A stretch of DNA of 64,000 nucleotides from CAWBCR01 sp963787375 (GTDB taxonomy: Bacteria > Chloroflexota > Anaerolineae > Aggregatilineales > UBA3940): contig CAWBCR010000016.1 in NCBI GenBank assembly GCA_963787375.1, forward strand, positions 1 to 64,000, read 5' to 3'. Below the pieces are notes generated by a model, which saw nothing but the letters and a program-made list of their open reading frames with translations, was not told where the DNA came from and searched no databases. The position numbers and the translations under genes were made by a program. Shown here piece by piece: positions 53,430-62,551 of the stretch (the stretch's first letter is position 1; every line of letters starts with the position of its first letter).

Positions 53430-55250
53430 TCACGCCTCATCCTGATCGGCAAGTAATGCCACGAGTGCAGCGACGACCTCCGGGTCCCACTGACTGCCGC
53501 CGTCGCTGCAAAATACGCTCAACGCTTCGTCGCGCGTTAGCGCCTCACGATGCGGGCGCGGCGAGGTCATGACGTCATAATCGTTGGAAACGGCCAGGAT
53601 GCGCGCACCAAGCGGGATACTCTGTCCGGCCAGCCCGTCGGGTAGTCCCTGCCCGTCGAAGCGCTCGTGATGGGCCAGCGCGATAGGCAGCACATCATTC
53701 AGGAAGCCCAGCGGCGAGAGGATCTTGCGCCCCATCTCGATGTGCTGGGTGATGGCATACTCGTGGTCAGGAATACCGTCGGCAGTGTGCAGCACGCCGC
53801 CGGGGATGCCAATCTTGCCGATATCGTGCACGCGGCAGGCAGTCTCCAGCGCGCCCATCTCCTTCGCAGAGTAGTTCATCTGCTGCGCCAGCCGCAGGGC
53901 CAGCGCCGTCACGCGCTCGGTGTGCCCATGCGAGTATTCATCATGCGCTTCGAGCGCCTGTGTGATCGCCGTCAGCGTCTCGACAAAGTGCTCCTGCGAC
54001 TGCCGATACAGCGTTTGCAGGTCGTGCGCATAGGCCATCGTCTGCTTACGGTTGGCGTCAAGTACAGCGTGCAGATCAACCTCATCGCTGGGCTGCTCCT
54101 GGAGATCAGGTGGGCCCAGGGTGACGGTGAAGGTCGTCCCCTGGCCCAGGATGCTCTCCACTCTCACTTTGCCCCCCAGCTCAGAGATGGCCCGCTGCAC
54201 AATCGGCAGTCCCAGGCCCAGCCCGCCGACATGGCGGATAGTGTGATCTTCAACCTGGTAAAAGAGCTGGAAGATCGCCTCAAGGTCCGTCCGCGGGATG
54301 CCGACCCCGGTGTCGCTCACACGAATGACAAGGTTCCCGCCGGTCTGCTTGGCTGATACAGTGACACGTCCATTTTCCACGTTGTACTTAAGGCCGTTCA
54401 ACATAAGCTGGTATAGCGCAATCCGCAGAAGGGCGGAGCTGTACTCCGTCTGAATGTCGTGGGCGATATCCAGCTTGACCGTGACATTTTTCTCCGAGGC
54501 ATAGCTGCGCAGTTCGGCCTCAATGCCGCTCACCAGCGCCAGCAAATCATCTTCGGCTTCTATCTCCGGCAAGAAGTTGCCCTGCGCCAGTTGAGAAAAC
54601 TCGACTAGCTCGTTGACAATCCCTGCCAGCCGATGCCCGCCTTTGAGCACGCCCTCCAGGCACTGCCGCTGGCTTTCAGAAAGCGTGTCGCCGAGATCCT
54701 CCAGCAGCAGTTCGCCCATCCCGACGATCGACGTTAGCGGCGTTCGCAGTTCATGGGCGGCGATGTTGACGAATTCAATCTTCTGATACTCAAGCTGTTT
54801 GTGCTGGGTCTGATCGTGGAAGGTGAGCACCCAGCCACGGTTCTGCCCGGCACGCAGCGGCGCGATGCTGATCAGCAATGAGCGCAGCACAGGTGTCTTG
54901 AGCACGACTTCAACCTGCGGTCGGCCATCCTTTACCTGAAGCGTGCGCAGGGCCTCGATCACCTCGCCGGATGGAAATACCGCCTCAATCGAACGTCCCA
55001 TTATGTCGTCGGTGCTGTGCTCGATGAGATGCAGAAAGGCCGGATTGGCCTGCTGAATGCGATACCGGTGGTCCAGAACGACCAGCCCGTCCGGCGTGCT
55101 GTCAAAGACCGCGCTCAGAAGCTGGTTTGCCAGTTCCAGTTCCAGCCGCCGCGCTTTTTCGGCCTGGTAAACCCGTCTCAGGTCGGTGCCGTACTTCAGC
55201 GCCTGCTGGTAGGCCATCGATACTTCTGCCTGGTCAACTAATTGTGCCAT
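53430..55250 (-). CDS. PAS sensor histidine kinase fused to an HD-GYP domain
   Basis: 606 residues. Coiled N-terminus (AYQQALKYGTDLRRVYQAEKARR), PAS domain (about 45-150, STPDGLVVLDHRYRIQQANP), HisKA with phospho-acceptor His in AAHELRTPLTS (about 165), HATPase with LMLNGLKYN, DTGVGIP and GLGLGLPIV. A second YAHDLQTLY helix leads into an HD-GYP domain (about 420-600, SHGHTERV, CRVHDIGKIGIP, HHERFDGQGLP). HD-GYP domains hydrolyse cyclic di-GMP; here the GYP triplet reads GLP. No membrane helix, so cytosolic. The upstream gene encodes a lone receiver, a probable partner. ATG 55250. Confidence 0.9.
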   Translation of the reverse strand: MAQLVDQAEVSMAYQQALKYGTDLRRVYQAEKARRLELELANQLLSAVFDSTPDGLVVLDHRYRIQQANPAFLHLIEHSTDDIMGRSIEAVFPSGEVIEALRTLQVKDGRPQVEVVLKTPVLRSLLISIAPLRAGQNRGWVLTFHDQTQHKQLEYQKIEFVNIAAHELRTPLTSIVGMGELLLEDLGDTLSESQRQCLEGVLKGGHRLAGIVNELVEFSQLAQGNFLPEIEAEDDLLALVSGIEAELRSYASEKNVTVKLDIAHDIQTEYSSALLRIALYQLMLNGLKYNVENGRVTVSAKQTGGNLVIRVSDTGVGIPRTDLEAIFQLFYQVEDHTIRHVGGLGLGLPIVQRAISELGGKVRVESILGQGTTFTVTLGPPDLQEQPSDEVDLHAVLDANRKQTMAYAHDLQTLYRQSQEHFVETLTAITQALEAHDEYSHGHTERVTALALRLAQQMNYSAKEMGALETACRVHDIGKIGIPGGVLHTADGIPDHEYAITQHIEMGRKILSPLGFLNDVLPIALAHHERFDGQGLPDGLAGQSIPLGARILAVSNDYDVMTSPRPHREALTRDEALSVFCSDGGSQWDPEVVAALVALLADQDEA

Positions 55251-55302
55251 GGTATGATCTCATCTCCCGGCTGTGATATCAATCATTGATACATGAACGA
55301 GT

Positions 55303-55689
55303 CTACGCACAGATGCCCAGTGCCGCCCAGATGGCCTGCATAAGCTCCCCGGCAGGGACCCCTTTGTGAATACAGTCGCATGCACCCGCATTAAGTCCCA
55401 TCTGCCAGATCTCATCATCCTCTATCACGGTGAGGAGGATGATCTTCACGGATGGGTGCTCCTTGTGAATCCTGGCTGTAGCCTGTATGCCGTCCATTAA
55501 CGGCATGACGATATCCATCAGGATGAGGTCCGGCGCTGTCCGGTCGCATTCGCTGATGGATTCCAACCCATTGCTGGCCTCGCCGACGAGCCGCAGTCGC
55601 CTGTGGGCTTTCACACAGGCTGCCAGCCCATTCCGCACCCTGGCATGGTCATCAGCGATCATTACCCTCACCGTCTGTTGTGTCATCAT
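55303..55689 (-). CDS. Stand-alone response-regulator receiver protein
   Basis: 128 residues. NarL-type receiver: VMIADDHARVRNG (acidic pair), phospho-Asp in DLILMDIVMPLMDG, and Lys in CIHKGVPAGEL. No output domain follows, so it acts by protein contact or as a phosphate sink. Start chosen at ATG 55689 (MMTQQTV); the frame continues upstream through the terminator at 55775-55807 and is not expected to be coding there. It is 52 bases from the kinase/HD-GYP gene. Confidence 0.85.
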   Translation of the reverse strand: MMTQQTVRVMIADDHARVRNGLAACVKAHRRLRLVGEASNGLESISECDRTAPDLILMDIVMPLMDGIQATARIHKEHPSVKIILLTVIEDDEIWQMGLNAGACDCIHKGVPAGELMQAIWAALGICA

Positions 55690-55774
55690 CACATTACGCC
55701 CCGTTTGCACGCCTGAGACCAAACGTCCCGAACGCAAATCAGTACTCGCGAACCTAACATCAGCATAAAGGAAA

Positions 55775-55807
55775 AATCCCCCCGGCACGCCCTGCGCCGG
55801 AGGGATT
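55775..55807 (-). terminator. Intrinsic terminator between the two signalling units
   Basis: Stem of about 12 bases with one mismatch (AATCCCTCCGGC / GCCGGGGGGATT on the minus strand) followed by TTTTTCC. It separates the LuxR-type regulator unit from the receiver-kinase unit downstream. Confidence 0.8.
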
Positions 55808-55889
55808 CTTCTGTCCAACAGCAAGATGAATTATGGAGTGGCCAGTCGAACGAAGGGCCAATCGGCCAGGCGGCGGAGACCGCTCTCGG

Positions 55890-56531
55890 TCACTTGACCA
55901 GCTTGTTTTGCAGGGCCACGGTCACCGCCTCGACCCGGCCACGGACGCCCAGCTTGGACAGAATGCTGCTGACGTGTGTCTTGATTGTCGAGCGGCTGAC
56001 GACAAGTCGATCGGCGATCTCAGTGTTGTTCAGCCCTTCGACCATCAACGCCAGCACCTCGGCCTCGCGCGGCGTGAGGTCGCCGCCGACGGGTGGGGGC
56101 TGATTCATCGAACTGATCAGCGCTTGCATCGCCTTGCGATCCAGCCGCGGCTCGCCCTCTCTGGCCGCACGGATGGCGCCCGCCAGATCCTCCGAGCCAA
56201 TATCCTTCAATAGATAGCCGATCGCGCCGGCCTGCAGCGCGGTCTGAACCATGTCGTCCTCACCAAAGCTGGTCAGGACAATGACCTGCGTATCCGGGTA
56301 GGCCGCCCGAATAGCGCGGGTCGTCTCGACACCGTCCATGCCGGGCATCATCATATCCATCAGCACGACATCAGGGTGGACTTTCCCGCACAGGTCGACC
56401 GCTGACATGCCATTCGAGGCCTCACCCACCAGTTCAAGATCAGGCGCGACACGCAGGAAGGCAGCCAGCCCCTTCCTTACCATGGCATGGTCGTCGACAA
56501 TCAGCACGCGGATGGCTTCCTGTTCGCTCAT
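55890..56531 (-). CDS. NarL/LuxR-family response regulator
   Basis: 213 residues. Receiver domain with VLIVDDHAMVRKG, phospho-Asp in DVVLMDMMMPGMDG, Thr in VLTSF and Lys in YLLKDI. C-terminal LuxR helix-turn-helix: LTPREAEVLALMVEG...NTEIADRLVVSRSTIKTHVSSIL. It is a DNA-binding regulator probably phosphorylated by the HisKA_3 kinase encoded three bases upstream. Confidence 0.93.
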   Translation of the reverse strand: MSEQEAIRVLIVDDHAMVRKGLAAFLRVAPDLELVGEASNGMSAVDLCGKVHPDVVLMDMMMPGMDGVETTRAIRAAYPDTQVIVLTSFGEDDMVQTALQAGAIGYLLKDIGSEDLAGAIRAAREGEPRLDRKAMQALISSMNQPPPVGGDLTPREAEVLALMVEGLNNTEIADRLVVSRSTIKTHVSSILSKLGVRGRVEAVTVALQNKLVK

Positions 56532-56534
56532 TCT

Positions 56535-58277
56535 CTATCTCTCTTGACTATCATCCGGCCAGACGACATGAATGTGAGTTCCGTGGCCCATCTCGCTCTC
56601 GACGGCGAGCTTTGCGCCGAGGGCGGCGGCACGCTCACGCATGATGCCCACGCCCAGATGTCCCGCCGGGATCGCGTCCAGGTCAAAGCCCTGCCCATCG
56701 TCCGCGATGTCGAGCGTAATATGCTCCGGCTCGCAGTCCAGCGTGACCGCCAGGCAGCTTGCGCTGGCATGGCGCATCACGTTGTTGAGCGCCTCCTGCA
56801 CTATCCGGTACAGCGCAACATGCACGTCAGGCGGCAGGTCGCAGCCGCCGGTCACGGTCAGATCGATCTGCATCTCAGTACGGCTGGCCAGCAAATCGCA
56901 AAGCTGCTTGACAAGGTCGCCCAGCGGCTTGGCCGTAAGCGTTTCAGGTTTAAGCTCCAGCAGCAGGGTGCGCATCTCGGCCAGTGCGCCGCGCGTCAGC
57001 CGCTGAAGCTCGGCCAGGCTCTCTTTGCCCTCCTGCGGATCGACCTCCCACAGTTCCGGCAGCACGTCTGCCAGCAGACTGGCCGACCACAGCGTTTGGC
57101 TAACGGCGTCGTGTAGGTCGCGCGCCAGCCGCTGCCGCTCTTTGAGCGCAGCAACTTCCTGAGCCTGCGTGTACAGGTGAGCGTTCTTGATGGCAATCGC
57201 CGCCTGGTCGCCAAATGCTTGCAGCCGCTGGGCGTGGTCGGGCGTGAAGAAGCCGGCCTGTTTGCTGTCCAGGTTGATAAACCCGATCACCTCGCCCTCA
57301 AGGTGAATGGGCGCTCCCACATACGACCGAACCCACTTCAACGGCGCGATGGTCGTCCAGTCGGGATGATTACGCGTATCCGGTACGACAATCGGCCTGC
57401 CCGTTTCGACCATCTGCTGGAGGGTGGGCATCGACGCGATCTCCAGCGTGTACGATGTGATATCCTCGGCCTGCTCGCGTCCCCTATGACCCTGATAGCG
57501 CACAATGCGAGCAGCGCCGGCCTCAGCGATCAGCATGATGCTAGCAGCGTCATGCGGTACCACCCTGCCCACACTGGACAGAATCCGCTCCAGCACCTCG
57601 TCAAGGTGAAGGGTGCTGCTCAGCGCGGCAGCCGTGTCGCCCAGGGCCTCGGCCAGCGCGCGCTGCTCGCGCTCAGCAGCTTCGGCCTGCATCCGCTCGG
57701 CGATCTCCTGGGTGAGCCGTTCGTTGGCCTCGCGCAGCGCGCTGGTCCGCTCCTCGACGCGCCGCTCCAGTCCGTCGTGTGCTTCGCGCAGGGCCTCCTC
57801 CGCCCGACGGCGTTCCGTCTGATCATGCAGCGCCATCACCCAACCCTGCACGCGTGGCGAGGTCATCGGGGCAATGCTGGCCACAAAGAAGCGCCGATCT
57901 GGCGCGTCGAGCGCCAGCTCGACCTCCCGCGGGGACGTCTTGCCCTTCGTCAGCGCACGCAGGACGGGCAGCAGGTGCCCGGCCAGCGGCGTGTCGGCTA
58001 TCGCGCTGCCGATGACCTTCTCGGGTGATGAGCCAATCGTCCTGCAAAACGCAGGGTTCGCCTGGAGAATGACAAAGTCCTTGTCCAGCAGGGCCAGCCC
58101 ATCCGGTGTGCTGGCAAACACCGCACTCAGAATGCGATGCGCTTCTTCCAGTTCTTCGCGGCGGGATCGCTCAGCAACGTATACTCGCGCCAGGTCGCGG
58201 CCATATTCGACGGCCTGTTGGTAGGCCAGATCGGCGTCGGGGGTGTCGGATGGTGAGCCATCCGGTTTATCTGGCAT
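56535..58277 (-). CDS. PAS-GAF sensor histidine kinase (HisKA_3, NarX-type)
   Basis: 580 residues. N-terminal helix YQQAVEYGRDLARVYVAE, PAS (about 50-160, STPDGLALLDKDFVILQANP), coiled coil (about 165-235), GAF (about 240-385), HisKA_3 dimerisation with phospho-His in RQRLARDLHDAVSQTLW, and HATPase (EALNNVMRHA, DDGQGFDLD, GHLGVGIMRERA). No membrane segments. The start at 58277 is the first ATG after the upstream receiver gene. Its stop is three bases before the LuxR-type regulator gene, so the pair is a typical two-component system. Confidence 0.92.
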   Translation of the reverse strand: MPDKPDGSPSDTPDADLAYQQAVEYGRDLARVYVAERSRREELEEAHRILSAVFASTPDGLALLDKDFVILQANPAFCRTIGSSPEKVIGSAIADTPLAGHLLPVLRALTKGKTSPREVELALDAPDRRFFVASIAPMTSPRVQGWVMALHDQTERRRAEEALREAHDGLERRVEERTSALREANERLTQEIAERMQAEAAEREQRALAEALGDTAAALSSTLHLDEVLERILSSVGRVVPHDAASIMLIAEAGAARIVRYQGHRGREQAEDITSYTLEIASMPTLQQMVETGRPIVVPDTRNHPDWTTIAPLKWVRSYVGAPIHLEGEVIGFINLDSKQAGFFTPDHAQRLQAFGDQAAIAIKNAHLYTQAQEVAALKERQRLARDLHDAVSQTLWSASLLADVLPELWEVDPQEGKESLAELQRLTRGALAEMRTLLLELKPETLTAKPLGDLVKQLCDLLASRTEMQIDLTVTGGCDLPPDVHVALYRIVQEALNNVMRHASASCLAVTLDCEPEHITLDIADDGQGFDLDAIPAGHLGVGIMRERAAALGAKLAVESEMGHGTHIHVVWPDDSQER

Positions 58278-58314
58278 GGGGCTGTTTATCCCCTCTGCAC
58301 CCGGCGTCGTGCGC

Positions 58315-58683
58315 TCAGGTGCCCAGCACCTCTTCCACTTTCTGGATAAGCTCCAGCGGGCTGAACGGCTTGACAAAGTAATCGTTGGCGCCGGCCTCGA
58401 AACCGGCCTCGCGATCCCAGTCTTGCCCTTTGGACGTCAGCATGACGATGGTGATCGACGCCGTAGCCGGATCGCTCTTAAGCTGCCGACATACCTCTAA
58501 CCCATCCGGTCCGGCGGGCATCATTACGTCAAGCAGCATCAGCTGTGGCAGCTCCTGCCGTGCCACGGCAAGAGCCTGCTCGCCGCCGGAGGCTGCGAGA
58601 ATCTGGTATGGTCCGACCTCAAGCGTCACGCTGACGAGCTCACGCACTTCCGGCTGGTCGTCGACAACAAGGATTTTCTTCAT
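58315..58683 (-). CDS. CheY-like response regulator
   Basis: 122 residues, single receiver domain. ILVVDDQPEVREL, phospho-Asp in LMLLDVMMPAGPDG, VMLTSKG and Lys in YFVKPFSPLE. First gene of the kinase/LuxR unit and 37 bases upstream of the PAS-GAF kinase. Confidence 0.92.
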   Translation of the reverse strand: MKKILVVDDQPEVRELVSVTLEVGPYQILAASGGEQALAVARQELPQLMLLDVMMPAGPDGLEVCRQLKSDPATASITIVMLTSKGQDWDREAGFEAGANDYFVKPFSPLELIQKVEEVLGT

Positions 58684-58839
58684 GGAATGATACTCCAATG
58701 GGGGGCACAGCGCTCGATTACAGCCACCAGAATCTGGCCAGTCACGACTTTGCCTAGCGTTTGTCCTACCGGCTATTGTACACCAAAGTGTGGGCAACGC
58801 CCGAATTCTTGACGGGACGGTATTCTATCCATCGCAGCA

Positions 58840-58867
58840 AAAATGCCCGCTCGTTGGCGGGCATTTT
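58840..58867 (-). terminator. Intrinsic terminator of tRNA-Ala
   Basis: 11-bp perfect stem (AAAATGCCCGC / GCGGGCATTTT) with loop of six, ending in a T run on the minus strand, immediately after the tRNA. Confidence 0.9.
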
Positions 58868-58874
58868 CCGTCGA

Positions 58875-58947
<73 letters not shown>

Positions 58948-58964
58948 GCGCTGATCATGGCCGT

Positions 58965-58993
58965 ATTCTATCGGGTCCAGATGGGGGTGTCAA
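58965..58993 (-). promoter_or_regulatory. Strong promoter of tRNA-Ala
   Basis: TTGACA (58993-58988), 17-base spacer, TAGAAT (58970-58965) on the minus strand, 18 bases before the tRNA 5' end. Confidence 0.85.
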
Positions 58994-59026
58994 GGGCGCT
59001 GCCGCAGAGCGGAGTGCAACAAATGG

Positions 59027-59055
59027 TTGATGAGTGACGCCGAATAGGGTATGAT
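59027..59055 (+). promoter_or_regulatory. Promoter of rplI
   Basis: TTGATG (59027-59032), 17-base spacer, TATGAT (59050-59055); rplI begins 39 bases further on. Confidence 0.65.
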
Positions 59056-59093
59056 ATGCCGCTGGATTAAATACTAAAGAGGCGGAACAATCC

Positions 59094-59717
59094 ATGAAGG
59101 TTATTCTCTTAGAAGATGTCTATAAGCAGGGCGTTGCCGGCGACCTGGTTGAGGTTGCGCCCGGCTATGCTCGCAACTTCCTGATCCCGCGCGGGATGGC
59201 AGTCAAGGTCTCGCCCGGCGCGCTGCGCCAGTTCGAGAACCTGCGCAAGACAGCGTCAACCCGCCGCGAGCAGCAGGTCCACGAAAACGAGAAGTTGGCG
59301 GGGCGTCTGGCCGGTCTGACCTTTTACTTCGGAGTCAAAGCCGGTGAGACAGGCAAGCTCTACGGCTCGGTGACCTCGATGGAGATCGCTGAGCAGATTA
59401 ACGAACAGTCTGGCCTCGAAATCGACCACCGCCGCATCGGCGACCGCCCCCTGCGTGAGCTGGGCTCATTCCAGGTGCCGGTTCGCCTGGATGCCGGCCT
59501 GACGGCCACCGTCAAAGTAGTGATCCACCGCGAAGGCATCGACCCGCACGAGGCAGAAGCCGCCTTTGCCGCTGAAGCGGCGGCGGAAGCCGCAGCCAGG
59601 GCCGAAGCCGAGGCTGAATACGTCGAGGTGGAAGAAGAGGAAGAGATGGTCGAGGCAGAGGCAGAAGGCGAAGCTGAGACCGAGGCTGAAACTGAAGCCG
59701 AGGACACAGCCGAGTAG
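59094..59717 (+). CDS. rplI: 50S ribosomal protein L9 with acidic C-terminal extension
   Basis: 207 residues against the usual about 150. The N-terminal domain (MKVILLEDVYKQGVAGDLVEV, GYARNFLIPRGMA) binds 23S rRNA; the C-terminal domain runs to about residue 150 (GLTATVKVVIHREG). A further tail of nearly 60 residues is almost only Ala and Glu (AAFAAEAAAEAAARAEAEAE, then EEEEEMVEAEAEGEAETEAE), likely a long charged helix or disordered tail. rplI is not flanked here by rpsR, ssb or rpsF. Confidence 0.95.
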   Translation: MKVILLEDVYKQGVAGDLVEVAPGYARNFLIPRGMAVKVSPGALRQFENLRKTASTRREQQVHENEKLAGRLAGLTFYFGVKAGETGKLYGSVTSMEIAEQINEQSGLEIDHRRIGDRPLRELGSFQVPVRLDAGLTATVKVVIHREGIDPHEAEAAFAAEAAAEAAARAEAEAEYVEVEEEEEMVEAEAEGEAETEAETEAEDTAE

Positions 59718-59926
59718 GCTGCGTCGCAGATCGCGGGCACCGGTCGCAGGCATCCTGCACCAGCCGGCGTCCGGGTCTGGATGAGACTGTTGCCGGCGAG
59801 AGCGCAAACCCTTCAGGATAGCTTGAGGCCCCTTCCGGCTGGCCTTGAGCATACACACTGTGAATCTGAGCCAGCGGCGCGTGTTATTCCATAGGCCGGT
59901 GGCTCTTTGTCTGCGAGAAGAACACG

Positions 59927-61087
59927 GTGACAAACGGCGATCTTCAGGCACTGGGTGAGATGCTGCGCGAGGCGCGTGAGGCGCAGGCGTTCTCGCTCCA
60001 AGAAGTCGAGGCGCAAACGCGCATCCGCGCGAAGTTTCTCCAGGCGTTTGAGCAGGGAGATATCAGCGATCTGCCGTCCATCGCGCACGCCAAGGGCTTC
60101 CTGCGCAACTACGCCCAGTTCCTGCACCTCGACGTCGACGACGTGATCGCCCACTTTGCCCAGGCGACAGGCACCGGCGTGGGCACACTGACGCAGCCCA
60201 CCGCCGTTTATCCGCGTGAGCAGGTCGCGCCGCCCACCCACCCTAGCGAAGAACCGACTGCCGCCATAGACGAGCCAGAGAACGAAGAAGAGGCGCAGGA
60301 GCCGCCGCCACAGCCCCGGCAGCGCACGGCTGCTGCTCGGAGCGGTCAGCCGCGCTCGCGCTATATTCCGCCGGGCCAGCGCGTGGGGCCGGGCGCGCCG
60401 CTCACAATGGGACGTCAGGCGGCCCAGCCTCAGCGCGCGCCATCGGATTTCGTGCAGCCTGCGGCTCAACCTGCCCCACAGACCGCCCCTGCCCCAGACG
60501 AGCGTCGTCAGGGCAGCGGCAGCCTGCCACAGCGGATCATCCATTCACCGCTCTTCACGGCGGTGGTGCTGCTTGCCGGTTTCGGGTTGATCATGCTGTG
60601 GATCACCAGCACGTTGAGCAAGATCTCGGGTTCAGAGCTTGTGCCTGCCGAACAGCAGTCCGAGTTCCTCAACCAGTTCGCGACCAGCGAGACAACCGTG
60701 CCGACCCCGACCTTCGCCCCGACTTCGACACCGCAGGTGGAAGTCGGGCCACAAATTCTCGACCGCGTGGTGCTGTCGCTCGATGTGAAACAGCGCACGT
60801 GGGTCAAGATCACTGTCGACGGCACCGTCCAGTTCGAAGGCCAGGCGCAGGTCGGAGACGTGCTGCACTACGAAGGGTCGAACCAGATCGCGCTGCGGAC
60901 TGGCAATGGTGCAGCGCTCGACGCGACCTACAACGGCCAGGACCTCGGCCTGTTGGGGGATCGCGGCCAGGTTATCGAGCGGATCTTCACCACCACAGGC
61001 CAGATCACGCCGACGTACACGCCAACCGTCGTGCCAACCAATACCAGCGTGCCCACGCCCACACCCTCCCGCACGCCAACGCCCTAA
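59927..61087 (+). CDS. rodZ: RodZ-like protein (HTH_25, membrane helix, DUF4115)
   Basis: 386 residues. N-terminal helix-turn-helix (GEMLREAREAQAFSLQEVEAQT, IRAKFLQAFEQGD, AKGFLRNYAQFL), a Pro/Gln-rich cytosolic linker (about 95-200), one membrane helix (FTAVVLLAGFGLIMLWI, about 206-222), a Thr/Pro stalk and a DUF4115 beta domain (WVKITVDGTVQFEGQAQVGD), ending in a Thr/Pro tail. RodZ links MreB to the cell-elongation machinery; a rodA/ftsW gene follows two genes downstream. GTG start 59927 lacks a strong ribosome site. The 209-base gap upstream shows nothing certain. Confidence 0.85.
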   Translation: MTNGDLQALGEMLREAREAQAFSLQEVEAQTRIRAKFLQAFEQGDISDLPSIAHAKGFLRNYAQFLHLDVDDVIAHFAQATGTGVGTLTQPTAVYPREQVAPPTHPSEEPTAAIDEPENEEEAQEPPPQPRQRTAAARSGQPRSRYIPPGQRVGPGAPLTMGRQAAQPQRAPSDFVQPAAQPAPQTAPAPDERRQGSGSLPQRIIHSPLFTAVVLLAGFGLIMLWITSTLSKISGSELVPAEQQSEFLNQFATSETTVPTPTFAPTSTPQVEVGPQILDRVVLSLDVKQRTWVKITVDGTVQFEGQAQVGDVLHYEGSNQIALRTGNGAALDATYNGQDLGLLGDRGQVIERIFTTTGQITPTYTPTVVPTNTSVPTPTPSRTPTP

Positions 61088-61159
61088 CGCCAGTAAGACC
61101 GCCAACCGCATGGCTGGGCGCGATCCGGCTGCGCGCTGAGTGAGGGGATTTCATCTTTC

Positions 61160-62551
61160 ATGTCCGAGCGAAACCACACTTTTTACCTGCTCAGCCTGGG
61201 CTGCGCCAAGAACACCGTCGATTCGGAGAGCATGGCGCAGATCCTCGCGCGGGGCGGGTACCAGGGCACCGTCTCGGCGGATGAGGCCAGCGTGCTGATC
61301 GTCAACACCTGCGGCTTTATCGACGCCGCCAAGCAGGAAAGCATCGACGTGCTGCGCGAGCTGGCTGCCGCCAAGCGGCCCGATCAGATGCTCATCGCGG
61401 CGGGCTGCCTGGCGCAGCGCTACGGCGCGGTGCTTTCGCAGGAAGTGCCTGGCCTCGACGGCGTGATCGGCACCCGACGCTGGATGGATATCCTTGATCT
61501 CGTCAAGCGGCTGCGCGGGCGCAAACACCCGGAGCCGCTGTACCACCTGCCCGACGAGGCACGCACGGTAGGCACCGACGAGCAGGGTGTGCTGCGCGCC
61601 GCCGTGCAGGGTTCGAGCGCCTACCTCAAGATTGCCGACGGCTGCCGCCGCCCCTGCGCTTTCTGCGCCATCCCGGCCATCAAGGGCACGCACGTCAGCC
61701 GCCCGCTGGAAGCCATCGTCGGCGAGGCCGCGCGGCTGAACGACATGGGTGTCAAAGAGATCATCCTGATCTCGCAGGATACCACCGACTATGGCCACGA
61801 CCTCGGCCTGAAAGACGGGCTGGCCGCGCTGCTCGAACAACTCATTGCCGTGACGCCCGACGCGCCGTGGCTGCGCATCATGTACGCTTACCCCGGCTAC
61901 GTCACTGACCGGCTGATCGAGGTCATGGCGCGCGAGGAGCGCATCCTGCCCTATCTCGACATGCCGCTCCAGCACGGCAGCCGCGAGGTGCTCAAGCGCA
62001 TGCGCCGCCCGGCCAAGATCGAGTGGGTGTATGAGACGGTCGGCAAGATGCGCGAGGCCATGCCTGACCTGGCTATCCGCACCACCTTCATCGTCGGTTA
62101 CCCCGGCGAAACCGACGCCGAGTTCGAGGAATTGATCCGGTTCGTTACAGACCTGCGCTTCGACCGCGTCGGCGCGTTCACCTACAGCTACGAGATCGGT
62201 ACGCCCAGCGCGCAGCTTCCCGGCCAGGTGCCCGACGACGTCAAACAGGCCCGCCGCAACCGGCTGATGGAAGTGCAGCAGGATATCTCCCACCAGCGCA
62301 ACCAGTCCTTCGTCGGCAAAACGCTCGATGTGCTGGTCGAAGGCTTTGAAGATGGCCTGAGCGTGGGCCGCTCCTACCGTGATGCACCGGAGATCGACGG
62401 GCTGGTCATCGTCGAGGGCGCGCTGCCGGTTGGCGAGATCGTGCCGGTGCGTATCACCGGCGCGATGGCCTACGATCTCCTCGGCACGGTCAATACCGGC
62501 TCGCCGCTGGTCATCATGGATAACCCCGACGCGTTTGAGGCAGACGCATGA
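61160..62551 (+). CDS. rimO: Ribosomal protein S12 methylthiotransferase RimO
   Basis: 463 residues. Radical SAM enzyme adding a methylthio group to the conserved Asp of ribosomal protein S12. N-terminal UPF0004 domain with three cluster Cys (LGCAKNTVDSE, VNTCGF, AGCLAQRY), radical SAM CxxxCxxC (CRRPCAFCAIP), and C-terminal TRAM domain (GKTLDVLVEGFEDG). GAGGGGA lies about ten bases before ATG 61160. Its stop overlaps the NUDIX start (ATGA). Confidence 0.96.
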   Translation: MSERNHTFYLLSLGCAKNTVDSESMAQILARGGYQGTVSADEASVLIVNTCGFIDAAKQESIDVLRELAAAKRPDQMLIAAGCLAQRYGAVLSQEVPGLDGVIGTRRWMDILDLVKRLRGRKHPEPLYHLPDEARTVGTDEQGVLRAAVQGSSAYLKIADGCRRPCAFCAIPAIKGTHVSRPLEAIVGEAARLNDMGVKEIILISQDTTDYGHDLGLKDGLAALLEQLIAVTPDAPWLRIMYAYPGYVTDRLIEVMAREERILPYLDMPLQHGSREVLKRMRRPAKIEWVYETVGKMREAMPDLAIRTTFIVGYPGETDAEFEELIRFVTDLRFDRVGAFTYSYEIGTPSAQLPGQVPDDVKQARRNRLMEVQQDISHQRNQSFVGKTLDVLVEGFEDGLSVGRSYRDAPEIDGLVIVEGALPVGEIVPVRITGAMAYDLLGTVNTGSPLVIMDNPDAFEADA

